A DNA stretch of 64,000 bases. Origin: an uncultured Acidimicrobiales bacterium. GTDB lineage: Bacteria > Actinomycetota > Acidimicrobiia > Acidimicrobiales > SHLQ01. Below are positions 17,198-25,687 of the stretch, piece after piece (positions within the stretch are counted from its first letter, which is position 1; each line of letters starts with the position of its first letter). The notes under the pieces were generated by a model. The model searched no databases, was not told the DNA's origin, and saw only the letters and a program-made list of their open reading frames with translations. The translations under genes were made by a program, and so were the position numbers. The stretch spans positions 1 through 64,000 of the forward strand of contig CAKZVC010000037.1 of the NCBI GenBank assembly GCA_937922235.1, read 5' to 3'.

Positions 17198-17998
17198 TTA
17201 GGCGCTGATCCAGCTGGATAGGTCGGCCGAGACAACATCGTCAGAAGCGTCAGGGTCGGGCTCGAGGACCAGCAACGCTACCGACTCGGCAAGCACGCCA
17301 GTTGCCGTCCAGACTTGATCGGAACCACCGGGCCCGGTCGGCCGCACAACCTCACGAGTCTCTTCTCTAACGGGCCACTCGGTCATAGCCATCCCAGCCA
17401 CGCCGCTCAGGAGTGCGGTGAGGTAGCTGACGTTAAAGCCGGGCCGGAATCGCAGGCCATAGCGCTCGATCGTGAGCTGATACAGCGGAAGGAAAACCTC
17501 ATGGGATCGAGCGAGCGAGAGTCGCACCGCATCGACGATCTGGGGGTCGCTCGATTGGGACAACGCGACAACATGCATAATTGCCTCGACGGCGCGAAGC
17601 GGAGTGTTCGCAAGGTTCGACTCGAGTGCCGCCGCGGACCAACGCCTAATGAGCTCTCGCATCTCCATTGCTTGTCCAACCGGGGTATTGTCGAACTGGC
17701 TTCCCGAGAGTTGCGCGAAGACCACGGCGACCATGGAGGAATCGACTTCCATTGTCTCGACGGCGTGGAGGACTACCTGTCCGCGAAAGTTCTCTTGCGG
17801 ATCAACATCGCCATCGGTGAACACGCGGTAGGCGCTGGTCCGAGACACGCCGGAACGTTCGATCGCTTCGGCAAGTGATATGCCGCGAATACCGTTTTCG
17901 AGGCCAAACTCGAGGAGCATGTCGCGACCGGCGCAGAGCAATCGATCACGTGTCTCTTGCAACGACAGCCGCGGCTGCTTGTCAACGGATCGGCCCAC
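17198..17998 (-). CDS. TetR-family transcriptional regulator
   Basis: A 266-aa regulator. The N-terminal TetR helix-turn-helix is clear (RDRLLCAGRDMLLEFGLENGIRGISLAEAIERSGVSRTSAYRVF, about residues 16-60). The ligand-binding part is longer than average. A GTG start 7 bases after a TACCAT box fits a leaderless transcript. A perfect TACCAA-A-TTGGTA palindrome lies about 85 bases upstream and may be its operator. No obvious target beside it other than its own gene and the sigma-factor unit upstream. Confidence 0.85.
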   Translation of the reverse strand: MGRSVDKQPRLSLQETRDRLLCAGRDMLLEFGLENGIRGISLAEAIERSGVSRTSAYRVFTDGDVDPQENFRGQVVLHAVETMEVDSSMVAVVFAQLSGSQFDNTPVGQAMEMRELIRRWSAAALESNLANTPLRAVEAIMHVVALSQSSDPQIVDAVRLSLARSHEVFLPLYQLTIERYGLRFRPGFNVSYLTALLSGVAGMAMTEWPVREETREVVRPTGPGGSDQVWTATGVLAESVALLVLEPDPDASDDVVSADLSSWISA

Positions 17999-18005
17999 CT
18001 GACAG

Positions 18006-18011
18006 ATGGTA
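18006..18011 (-). promoter_or_regulatory. -10 box of a leaderless promoter (tetR)
   Basis: On the minus strand TACCAT is followed by 7 bases and the GTG start. Confidence 0.5.
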
Positions 18012-18081
18012 CCTCATGGGTTGCAAAGCAAAAATGCGAAGGTCTGCCTCGGAATTCTGGTCCCCACCTTGGAACAGCGTG

Positions 18082-18094
18082 TACCAAATTGGTA
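18082..18094. promoter_or_regulatory. Palindrome TACCAAATTGGTA, possible TetR operator
   Basis: A perfect 13-bp palindrome between the sigma-factor partner gene and the TetR gene, with partly symmetric GTG/CAC flanks. Position suits autoregulation by the TetR protein. Not tested. Confidence 0.5.
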
Positions 18095-18133
18095 GAACAC
18101 TTCTCATGGAGGGCCGACGAGGTTCGTTGCGTT

Positions 18134-18568
18134 TCAGCCGGAAACATGCAGGAGTTCGGTTTGAACACGCTCCCCAGAATTTAGCAACACGAAAGCCCCC
18201 CACTCTGCGTCAGTTGCGACACTAAAGCGACCGGCGTTATCAACGGAGACGGCAACCGTTTCACTGCCCGGCGCGACGAACTCGACCGTCGTGCCGGGTG
18301 GTGTCACGAGCCCGTCGAGTTGGCCATCAGCGATCGTGAGCTCGAGCTCGATTCCACTGGAGGAGAACGTCACGTCCCGCACGGAGGTAGCCGAGCGCAT
18401 TCCCGATGACGCCAGATCAGCAGTCGCCGAGTCGTAGGTGATCAGCAGACGTTCAAGCTCGGTATCCCAGGCTTGTGCACGCTTGGCGACTTCTACGACG
18501 TTCGCGGGCACCGGGTCGGCTTGCTCGACTGCCGCCCTGACTTCTTTGAGGAGTTCGTCGTCGTTCAT
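18134..18568 (-). CDS. ECF sigma-factor partner (possible anti-sigma-like protein)
   Basis: A 144-aa soluble protein. The N-terminal ~50 residues (DDELLKEVRAAVEQADPVPANVVEVAKRAQAWDTELERL) are helical, as in small proteins encoded with actinobacterial ECF sigma factors. The rest is a beta-rich domain (ELTIADGQLDGLVTPPGTTVEFV, VSVDNAGRFSVATDAEWGAFVLL). Its ATG overlaps the sigma factor's stop (ATGA), so the two are coupled. It lacks a membrane helix and a zinc-binding HxxxCxxC motif, so it is not a standard ZAS anti-sigma. Control of the sigma factor is inference from coupling. Confidence 0.65.
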   Translation of the reverse strand: MNDDELLKEVRAAVEQADPVPANVVEVAKRAQAWDTELERLLITYDSATADLASSGMRSATSVRDVTFSSSGIELELTIADGQLDGLVTPPGTTVEFVAPGSETVAVSVDNAGRFSVATDAEWGAFVLLNSGERVQTELLHVSG

Positions 18569-19113
18569 GTCACGTTCGCCAGCACTTTGAGGTCGGCGAG
18601 GCATCGTTGCCGAGTAGGCCCGATCCAGCCAACCGTTCGATCGAGTTCAGCGGCGATCTCCTTGTAGGAAAGCTCGTCTTGCCAGCACAACGCCAGGAGT
18701 TCTCGGCAAAGCGGTCGCAATGACGCGAACCCTTCAGCCAATCGTTCGCGTAGATCGTTCGTCGTTGCTGACTGTGCTGGATTCGTATCGGAGTCGTCGG
18801 AATCGGGAACCGATTCGAGGATCTCGTTGTCGATTGCGTTCTCTCGCTTCTTGGCCACTCGTATGGCTTCCCGGCGCGTTGTGGTTGCAAGCCACCCGGG
18901 CAACGTTCGCGGGTCGCGAATCGAGTCGCCCTTGTCTTTGAGCCGGTACCACACGGTCTGGCTGACGTCTTGAGCATCTTCTCGGTTGAGGCCTTGGCTG
19001 CGCGCCCAATTCCACACGGATTGTGCGAATTCATCGACGATGCCCTCCCATGCTGCAGCGTCGCCGGCGAGGGCATCGCGCAGTCGCCACGGATCGTTTT
19101 TCCCACCAACCAT
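18565..19113 (-). CDS. ECF-type RNA polymerase sigma factor
   Basis: A 182-aa sigma-70 family factor. Region 2 (AAWEGIVDEFAQSVWNWARSQGLNREDAQDVSQTVWYRL, plus GWLATTTRREAIR) and region 4 (SLRPLCRELLALCWQDELSYKEIAAELDRTVGWIGPTRQRCL) are intact, with an acidic linker between. The frame runs much further upstream, but those residues have no sigma similarity; MVGGKNDPW is the sensible start and follows GATAGT/TAGTGT sequences by 7-9 bases. The TPR-CHAT protease gene ends 49 bases upstream on the same strand, so all three may form one transcription unit. Confidence 0.9.
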   Translation of the reverse strand: MVGGKNDPWRLRDALAGDAAAWEGIVDEFAQSVWNWARSQGLNREDAQDVSQTVWYRLKDKGDSIRDPRTLPGWLATTTRREAIRVAKKRENAIDNEILESVPDSDDSDTNPAQSATTNDLRERLAEGFASLRPLCRELLALCWQDELSYKEIAAELDRTVGWIGPTRQRCLADLKVLANVT

Positions 19114-19162
19114 GGAGGAGACACTATCAGTGTTGCGGAATCCAATTTTGTGTCCATTGCTG

Positions 19163-21799
19163 TTACCGAGTCGAACTCGGCTGCTTTGATACAAAACGGA
19201 TGTCACACCCCACATTGATGAACGAATGCGCCGCCGCCCGCACCTCGCTGGGAGCGGTATCGAGATCAGCTTGGGCCATGGCAACTGCACTGGATACACC
19301 CGTGCCTGGTCGGGCCAGTGCGGCATACAAACCGTCAACAAAGGCAGATGTTGCTTCGTCCCCAACAGCGCAGATTGGTGCAACGACCGACGCAGAGCCT
19401 GCAGCTAACCACGTCGGAACAAACCCGAGCAGATCGCCTCCTGACGCAGACGTGTGCCGGCCAGTGTCGCATGCAGCCAACACCACGGCGTCCGGAACAG
19501 TGCTCACGCGATCGACCTCGTGCAGCGCTAGCGGCCCGTCGTCCAGACGCAAACTGCTGAACCGCGGACTGTCAGACCGGAAGGACCCATGTGACGCCAC
19601 ATGGAGAAGCGACGCGTCTTCAATTGCATTCAAGGCACTCTCGACGGTGGTGGCTGGTGGCTTGGACTCGAACACGCTGGCCAATCCATCAGCCTCGGCA
19701 CGAGCATATTCAAGGTCCGGGCCGACAATCGAGGCGAATCGCAGTGGAAGTGCATCGTCGGTCGATGTCTGCAGCCACCACGATGCCGACGGGACCACAC
19801 TGACTGGACGCCCGTCGTTCGATGCACCTAGCAACAACGACCACGGAAGGTCGGTCAATGCCTTCGGCGGAGACAGCAGCCAGCCGTGGTGGGATCGCGT
19901 GAGGTATTCCGATGCGGGGAGCAAGATCGCAGAGAGCTGTTGGCAATCGTCGAGCAAGGTGGCCCAGCGACGGCTCGACGCTTGGGGCGTGAGACCAGGG
20001 CGGGCGAGTCGAGCCAGGTCGGTGCGGATCTGGCGAGCGCGAGCACAAATGTCGCCAAGCTCGCCACTTTCTTCAAGGTGTGCGACGTCTCCGTCGCACG
20101 TAAGCACGTAAAGCCTTCCGTTCAGCTCAACCCATTCAATTACCTGACGGTCACGTGCTACGTCGGCGACCTGAGACATGTCCGTCATTCTCGGCGCGGC
20201 AATCCCCTGTCCAACCTGGTGTTGCAGCGATCGTCGTCGGAGTTCGGCTTCGAGCTCACGAACTCGGACTCGATCCTCGGGGTCATGTTCGCCAGGGAGC
20301 TCCAGTGAACGCGACAGGTCTCGCAATTCCTGCGAGATCGATGCCGTCTGAGCGTCAGGAGATGGCACCGCACGTGCAAAACCCAGCGAAATGCTACGAA
20401 AACGTTCTTCGAACGCGAACGTGGCCATCGCCTCACCGCGATCGATCGCGGTTCCGACGAACAGTTGACGGATGCGGTCGACCAGCCGGCTCGCCCCGGC
20501 CCGTAGCTCTGGGTCGCCCAGACGAACCATATGCGCCCGGATCAAGTCCGAAGCCGCATCCGCGTGCGACTCAAGACATTCGTTGTCCAGTACAGCGACG
20601 AGTGCTGCGGACAAGTGCGTCTCGATCTGTGCCATGACGCTCTGGTCGACATCGTCGACCAGGACGTTGCCCAGCGCGTGCCTGGCCTTGTCGGGTTCGC
20701 CCGCCTGTAGCTGCTTAAGCGCAATGAGGTTCCGCAACGAGCGGCTATCAAGGTCACCATCAACTGCTTCCCCTGGATCAACCACTTGCTCGAGTGCTGC
20801 GAGGAGCTGGTCTGGGGTCTCGGTCCCGAGCTCTGCCAGAGCTTCGATGCGGAGTAGTTCGCTTCGGCGTACCCAGTTGGTCCGCCCAGCCGAGGCGAAC
20901 TGCTTCGCTGCGTCTGTAGCCGTAGCGATTGCGGACGGATCGTGGGCATCGAGCTGGCACCGGGCAAGGCGATAGGCCGCATCAGCTTGCTTCTCGAGGT
21001 TGCCTCCTGTGGCCACCATGCGTCGGGCTTGTTGGGCCGCGTGAACTGCATCGCCGGTGAGGCCAGCTATTCGATACGTCTCGGCGAGGTCGTCGAGCAG
21101 AGTCGACAAGTTGCGTCCAGGGTCATCGTTTTCTCGATACACCTGCCGGGCCGCCTCGAGCGCGCTCAATGCTCGTGGCAGATCGCCCTGGCGCATCAGG
21201 GCGTAGCCAGTGTTTTGCGCACAACCTGCGACGACCGTTGTTTGCCCAGACAACCGGGCCAGCTCGCTGGCTTGGTCGAATCGGGTAATGGCTGAATCGA
21301 GGCGACCGGTCATGAGCTCGGCGTATCCTGCGTTACCCAACGCTCGGGCGTAGGCCTCTACTTCGGCGGGATTGTCTGCCAGGGCGATAAGGGCAGGCTC
21401 GAGAATGGCAAGAGCGTCCGTTGGACGCCCAGCGTGGAGTTCGAGGAGACCGAGCTGCGACTTTGCGAGTGCGGCGATCGTGGGATCCGCGGATGTTGCA
21501 ACCTCGTCAAGCCGAGCGAGAGCCTGAGACGTTCGACCAGATGATGCCAGCGCTGCTGCGAGGCTGATGGTGACCCGCTCGTGAAGTCGAGTCGGCGCCG
21601 AGCCCAGCGACTCCTCAAAGGCAAGAATTGCCGCTTCGTTCTGACCGAGCTCGAAGTACGCTCGACCCGCCGCGGCATGGGCCCACGCAAGCTCCTCGGG
21701 CTCGCCATCATGTTCGAGGACAGAATGTGCCTCCCGCAAAGCGGCGCGAGGATTCGCCTTGGCGGCAAACCATAGGTTCTCGACCTCGCCTTCGAGCAT
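19163..21799 (-). CDS. TPR-repeat protein with C-terminal CHAT (caspase-like) protease domain
   Basis: 878 aa, soluble. Residues 1-470 are tandem TPR units (AWAHAAAGRAYFELGQNEAAILAFEESL, ARALGNAGYAELMTGRLDSAITRFDQA, NTGYALMRQGDLPRALSALEAARQVY). The C-terminal ~300 residues form a CHAT domain of the separase/caspase clan with the catalytic dyad in place: His737 in LLHVASHGSF and Cys777 in VVLAACDTGR. TPR-CHAT proteins act as regulated proteases in several bacterial conflict and cell-death systems. It is divergent from a subtilase gene and upstream of an ECF sigma gene, suggesting a proteolytic signalling unit. A CATACT box lies 5 bases before the ATG. Confidence 0.92.
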   Translation of the reverse strand: MLEGEVENLWFAAKANPRAALREAHSVLEHDGEPEELAWAHAAAGRAYFELGQNEAAILAFEESLGSAPTRLHERVTISLAAALASSGRTSQALARLDEVATSADPTIAALAKSQLGLLELHAGRPTDALAILEPALIALADNPAEVEAYARALGNAGYAELMTGRLDSAITRFDQASELARLSGQTTVVAGCAQNTGYALMRQGDLPRALSALEAARQVYRENDDPGRNLSTLLDDLAETYRIAGLTGDAVHAAQQARRMVATGGNLEKQADAAYRLARCQLDAHDPSAIATATDAAKQFASAGRTNWVRRSELLRIEALAELGTETPDQLLAALEQVVDPGEAVDGDLDSRSLRNLIALKQLQAGEPDKARHALGNVLVDDVDQSVMAQIETHLSAALVAVLDNECLESHADAASDLIRAHMVRLGDPELRAGASRLVDRIRQLFVGTAIDRGEAMATFAFEERFRSISLGFARAVPSPDAQTASISQELRDLSRSLELPGEHDPEDRVRVRELEAELRRRSLQHQVGQGIAAPRMTDMSQVADVARDRQVIEWVELNGRLYVLTCDGDVAHLEESGELGDICARARQIRTDLARLARPGLTPQASSRRWATLLDDCQQLSAILLPASEYLTRSHHGWLLSPPKALTDLPWSLLLGASNDGRPVSVVPSASWWLQTSTDDALPLRFASIVGPDLEYARAEADGLASVFESKPPATTVESALNAIEDASLLHVASHGSFRSDSPRFSSLRLDDGPLALHEVDRVSTVPDAVVLAACDTGRHTSASGGDLLGFVPTWLAAGSASVVAPICAVGDEATSAFVDGLYAALARPGTGVSSAVAMAQADLDTAPSEVRAAAHSFINVGCDIRFVSKQPSSTR

Positions 21800-21804
21800 G
21801 TCTC

Positions 21805-21810
21805 AGTATG
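21805..21810 (-). promoter_or_regulatory. -10 box of a leaderless promoter (TPR-CHAT gene)
   Basis: On the minus strand CATACT is followed by 5 bases and the ATG. Confidence 0.45.
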
Positions 21811-21930
21811 GCCGCTCGTTGGTTTCTCAGAAAGTGCTGCAACTTTCGATGTATCTTTCGGGCGAAGGCGGGCTCTGGCCCAGTGACGACAACTCGACCG
21901 CCCGTGCGCGGCGAGAAAGGGAGATAGAGA

Positions 21931-23529
21931 ATGACGAGCGTTGAAGCCGACGTACCGCGTGAGAACCCGTGGAGCGAGATCCGCTTTCGCAATGATGATC
22001 ATGGACGCCCAATCGCGTACCGCAAGGAATCGATCATCGTGCGCGTCGATGACGCCGACGCATACGACGCGCTCGAAGCACGGCTTGGCTACCCCGTCTA
22101 CGCCGTCCTCCCCCGCCAGTCACCGCCACCACCCGATCCAAAGCAAAGCGCAGATGCCGATCCAAACGCCAGCGAGTACGCCGAAACCGTACGAGCCCAA
22201 GTCGTATTGGATCGCTTTGTTGAGCTGCGCGTACCAAGCGACAAATCACTGTCTCAGGAGCTGGCTCGTTTACGCCGCGCTGGCATAGATGCACATCGGA
22301 ACGCAATCTTCTTCGCGACGCCATCGCCCACTAGCGAAGGTTGGAGCGGCGCTCCTGCGTCCTTCGCACACCCCGCATCGTTCGCACACCCCGCATCGTT
22401 CGCACACCCCGCGTCCTTCGCACACCCCGCATCGTTCGCACACCCCGCATCGTTCGCACACCCCGCATCGTTCGCACACCCCGCATCGTTCGCACACCCC
22501 GCGTCCTTCGCTCATGGGGGTCGCCACCGCTGTGGCTGTGGCTGTGGCTGCGCAGCAAACCAGCCGTTTCCCGAGGGCGAAGGCGAGCTCGACGCTCCCC
22601 CAGTCGCCGCGTTCCGCTACGTCGATATGCCTGTGCCCGCTGTCGATCGTTCACAAGAAAGCCGTCCGGTGTACGTTCTCGACACCATCGACTGGAGCCA
22701 GGCAAGCGCTGGCGGAACCCGATCGACCATCAACGACTTCTTGTCCGACGAGCTCGACGAGTTCACCTCGTTCTCACCTCAGGCGTCGCATACCGGCGAT
22801 ACGAACGACGACAACTACATCGACCCAGCGTTCGGACACCACCACTTCATCGAATTCATCATCCGCACGATTGCGCCAACTGCCAAAGTCACCCAGCTTC
22901 CAGTGCTGACGAATCATGGAGCAACCACCGACGCAGCGGTAGCTCGTACGCTGGCCCACCTGCACCAAAGCGACAGCTCCGTCGGAATCGTCAACCTCTC
23001 GCTCGGCGCGTACACCGAGAACGACGATCCACCTGTCGCAACGACCGCGGTCATCGAAGTCATGCTCGACGCTGGATGGACCTTCGTTGCGTCTGCAGGT
23101 AACGACGCGAGTTGTCGGCCACTGTGGCCTGCTGCACACCCCGACGTTGTTGGTGTTGGCGCTGTCGGCCCTCATGGTGTCGCAGCGTTCAGCAATTTCG
23201 GCGATTGGGTGAATGCTTCTGCCCCCGGTGTCGACCTCATCGGACCAATCCCTGACCCGCTTCAGGCCCTGCCGACAGGTAGAGAAGACAACGAGCTAAT
23301 GCTCAACGACGAGGTAGAGGCCCTCGGCGGCGAACGCATGGTTATGTGGAGTGGCACGTCGTTTTCGACGCCCGCAGTTCTCGCTGCACTTGTCCGCCAG
23401 TCTGAACTCGAACCAGGTGGCGATTTCCCTACCAGGCTGGCCGGAGCAATGAACACCTTGCTCAACGACCCGAAGCTCCTTCGGCTGCCAAAGCTAGGCA
23501 CCGTCATCAACGCCGTGAACGTCGTGTAA
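21931..23529 (+). CDS. S8 (subtilisin-like) peptidase with ASFAHP repeats and a CGCGCGC stretch
   Basis: A 532-aa serine peptidase without signal peptide. The N-terminal ~130 residues are unassigned. Then come eight exact ASFAHP hexapeptides plus a ninth ending ASFAHG (143-196), a Cys-Gly run (C201, C203, C205, C207), and the S8 domain: Asp251 (VYVLDTID), His303 (FGHHHF, where most S8 enzymes have GHGTH), Asn in SAGND and Ser477 (SGTSFSTP). The usual GHGT text is altered, but all catalytic residues are present. The ATG has a Shine-Dalgarno-like GGGAG. The gene is divergent from the CHAT protease by 131 bases. The repeat/Cys-Gly segment may bind metal or be a processing substrate. Confidence 0.9.
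   Translation: MTSVEADVPRENPWSEIRFRNDDHGRPIAYRKESIIVRVDDADAYDALEARLGYPVYAVLPRQSPPPPDPKQSADADPNASEYAETVRAQVVLDRFVELRVPSDKSLSQELARLRRAGIDAHRNAIFFATPSPTSEGWSGAPASFAHPASFAHPASFAHPASFAHPASFAHPASFAHPASFAHPASFAHPASFAHGGRHRCGCGCGCAANQPFPEGEGELDAPPVAAFRYVDMPVPAVDRSQESRPVYVLDTIDWSQASAGGTRSTINDFLSDELDEFTSFSPQASHTGDTNDDNYIDPAFGHHHFIEFIIRTIAPTAKVTQLPVLTNHGATTDAAVARTLAHLHQSDSSVGIVNLSLGAYTENDDPPVATTAVIEVMLDAGWTFVASAGNDASCRPLWPAAHPDVVGVGAVGPHGVAAFSNFGDWVNASAPGVDLIGPIPDPLQALPTGREDNELMLNDEVEALGGERMVMWSGTSFSTPAVLAALVRQSELEPGGDFPTRLAGAMNTLLNDPKLLRLPKLGTVINAVNVV
22357..22515 (+). repeat. Tandem 18-bp coding repeat (8 copies plus a degenerate ninth)
   Basis: Unit GC(A/G)TC(G/C)TTCGCACACCCC repeated eight times without gaps (22357-22500) followed by a partial copy. 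Only two codon variants occur (GCATCG and GCGTCC), so copies are near-identical at the DNA level, implying recent expansion by slippage or unequal exchange. It encodes ASFAHP in the subtilase. Confidence 0.97.
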
Positions 23530-23597
23530 CCGGTCACCGCAACCTGGCGCAACGGAATAGCTCGTGTCATGGAATACGACAGCTAGGTTCTTCCTCG

Positions 23598-25133
23598 ATG
23601 AGAACGACCATACGAGGCCTGACATTCGCTCTGACGTTCGCCATGGTTGCGGCTGCGTGTACTTCGTCATCACCCAGTACCGCTGCGCCAACGACAACTG
23701 AATTCGCAGGTATCGAACCTGATGTGGTGGTGGACGAGCCCGAGCCCGTCTCGCCGACGGCACCGATCTATTCCAGCCTTCTCCTGGATACGCCTGGACA
23801 AGCGGCTAGCTCGTTGATCGAGGCATACGCCGACCGTGACTTTCTACGGGCCCTCATGATCTACGACCAGCCAGCTCAACAACACTTATTCCGAGCCCTG
23901 AACAACCTCGGCCTACTCGACCTTCGACGGGAGGCGTTCTTGCTCCCCGAGAACCTGATCGCTGGATCGGGTGAGCATGCCATTTCGAACTCGCACGCGC
24001 TTCTCGCGCGATTTCTTGATGACGCTGCGAAGACCGACGCGTTGATTGTCGATTTCGCTGGAGCTGAAGTGCAACGAAGTGAGATCGCTACCGCCGACGA
24101 TGGTGCCTCGATTGCGACCGTGAACGTCCGGCTCGCCAACAACAACACCGCACTCCTTCGATTGACCGTGTCAGACGCGGGCCGGTGGCGGGTCAACCAG
24201 GTAGCGATCGACGGCGTTGACTTCAACGACTCGGGACGGGTATTCGTCGATGCATCGTGCGGAGCGAACCGGGTTCGCGTGTATGACGGCGCCAAGTGCC
24301 CGTCGACTGAATCGCTCGACGCAGGTATCCAAGATGAGATCGACCGAATCACCGAGGCTGCAGGCGATGACACCAACAAGCAGGTCGCTGCGGCGCAGCA
24401 GATTCAGGACTTGGTAAACCGGGCTCGACGGGACTCCGACGACGGCATCTGTGCGGCGCTTCAAGGAAACGCGGTGTTATCGGAAGTCGTGGTCAGCAAC
24501 GACACCCTGGCAAAGGCGGAGGTCCTGCTTGAAACCACCTGCCCCGGCTCACTTGCCCTTTTGACGGAGCCTGCTGACATCCCATTGTCAGGCCGAGTCC
24601 TCGACACCACTCGCTACGGCCAACTCGACCTCGCCACTCCGACGGCTTCCGTCGACACGTTCAGCGATCTTTTCGCAAACGAGGCCTTCGTCCTGTTGTT
24701 TCATGCGCTCGACCGAGAGGCGCAACGCCGGCTCGCCGATGCTGCGGGAAGCCTCGACGTCTCCGTCATTGCGCGACCGCAGGTGTTAGACACATGGCCG
24801 GGCCTCGGTTCGAGCGAACACATCGACACACCGGTGATCCTGTTTTCAGAGTTGTGGAGCGAAGCGAGCGCCACTGATCAACATCTCCTCGACCTCTCGG
24901 GGCCAATGACCATCGTGTCGACCACATCGGCAACCTTCGAGACTCCTATCGAGTCGCTCGAACCGACGATCGACGTTGAGATTGTCGAAGCTGTCTCGCC
25001 TAGAGGACAGACGCTGTTCTTCGCGATGGTCGAGTCGCCAAGCGGCCGATGGCGCGTCAGGCAGGTTGCGGCGAACGTCGACGCGCTAGGTGCTCCCGAG
25101 TCGGCCGACCAGGTGTTTATCCCCGAGACTTAG
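23598..25133 (+). CDS. Lipoprotein of unknown function with internal duplication
   Basis: 511 aa. The N-terminus is a lipoprotein signal (hydrophobic FALTFAMVAAAC with Cys at the lipobox) followed by a Ser/Thr/Pro linker. Two related halves are visible: each has an early helical part (ASSLIEAYADRDFLRALMIYD; SVDTFSDLFANEAFVLLFHALD) and ends with a similar strand (GRWRVNQVAIDGV near residue 195; GRWRVRQVAANVD near 490). The duplicated unit resembles NTF2-like domains in outline only. It follows the subtilase by 68 bases on the same strand and may belong to the CHAT/S8/sigma unit as its surface component. Confidence 0.7.
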   Translation: MRTTIRGLTFALTFAMVAAACTSSSPSTAAPTTTEFAGIEPDVVVDEPEPVSPTAPIYSSLLLDTPGQAASSLIEAYADRDFLRALMIYDQPAQQHLFRALNNLGLLDLRREAFLLPENLIAGSGEHAISNSHALLARFLDDAAKTDALIVDFAGAEVQRSEIATADDGASIATVNVRLANNNTALLRLTVSDAGRWRVNQVAIDGVDFNDSGRVFVDASCGANRVRVYDGAKCPSTESLDAGIQDEIDRITEAAGDDTNKQVAAAQQIQDLVNRARRDSDDGICAALQGNAVLSEVVVSNDTLAKAEVLLETTCPGSLALLTEPADIPLSGRVLDTTRYGQLDLATPTASVDTFSDLFANEAFVLLFHALDREAQRRLADAAGSLDVSVIARPQVLDTWPGLGSSEHIDTPVILFSELWSEASATDQHLLDLSGPMTIVSTTSATFETPIESLEPTIDVEIVEAVSPRGQTLFFAMVESPSGRWRVRQVAANVDALGAPESADQVFIPET

Positions 25134-25528
25134 AGGAGCGCTCGAACTCGTTGGTCTTCGACCTTGCGTTGCAATTCGAGGCCAAGCTCGTGGGTAGGCC
25201 ACATCTTGAGGCCAGCTTCAACTGCGTCTCGAGTGTCAAGCCAGTTCGACAATGGAACGAACGGGTTCTTCTCTGCCTCGATCAGCAACGCCTGAGCGAG
25301 CTCGAAGTGGAGCTCTGCTCGCTGAGGGTCGAGACTTACGGCGGTCCGATACGCAGCAACCGCGTCGGTGGCCTTGCCCTCTTCGAGGAGAACCTGCGCC
25401 CACGTCTGATGAGCTGCGGCGTTGTGCCAATCCTCGGCAACGAGATCGATGACCGCGCTTCGCGCCCGGTCGAACTCGCCTCGCGATGCTGCGGCGATTG
25501 CGTACTCAGCTCGTGCGTCAGTGCTCAT
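25130..25528 (-). CDS. Tetratricopeptide-repeat protein (132 aa)
   Basis: Small soluble protein with about three TPR units: RAEYAIAAASRGEFDRARSAVIDLVAED, AHQTWAQVLLEEGKATDAVAAYRTAVSLDP (a canonical TPR) and ELHFELAQALLIEAEKNPF. No other domain. A CACAGT sequence 6 bases before the ATG could be the -10. It converges on the lipoprotein gene with a 4-base overlap. Partner unknown. Confidence 0.75.
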   Translation of the reverse strand: MSTDARAEYAIAAASRGEFDRARSAVIDLVAEDWHNAAAHQTWAQVLLEEGKATDAVAAYRTAVSLDPQRAELHFELAQALLIEAEKNPFVPLSNWLDTRDAVEAGLKMWPTHELGLELQRKVEDQRVRALL

Positions 25529-25687
25529 ACAACGACTGTGTCGCGAAACCGGTGGTCACGTTAGGGCGAAATGGCCTATTCAGGTCACCGAGCGTTTCGC
25601 AGCGAGACGAACACGTTCGTATCAAACATGAATCTTCATCCTCTGACTACGCGAACGCCGACAGTCGGCGGACACAAGGAGACTGTT

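Noticed and set aside
16903-17238. 111-aa minus-strand frame overlapping tetR and the Hsp90 gene end
   Set aside because: Overlaps both neighbours; another frame here (16920-17114) has a better ribosome binding site and spacing.
22357-22515. Regular direct repeats that could suggest a CRISPR array
   Set aside because: Units are contiguous without spacers, in frame and coding; no cas gene nearby.
22270-22527. Minus-strand frame rich in Cys (VCERCG repeats) resembling a metal-binding peptide
   Set aside because: It is the antisense of the 18-bp repeat of the subtilase gene; the repeat itself produces the pattern and there is no start signal.
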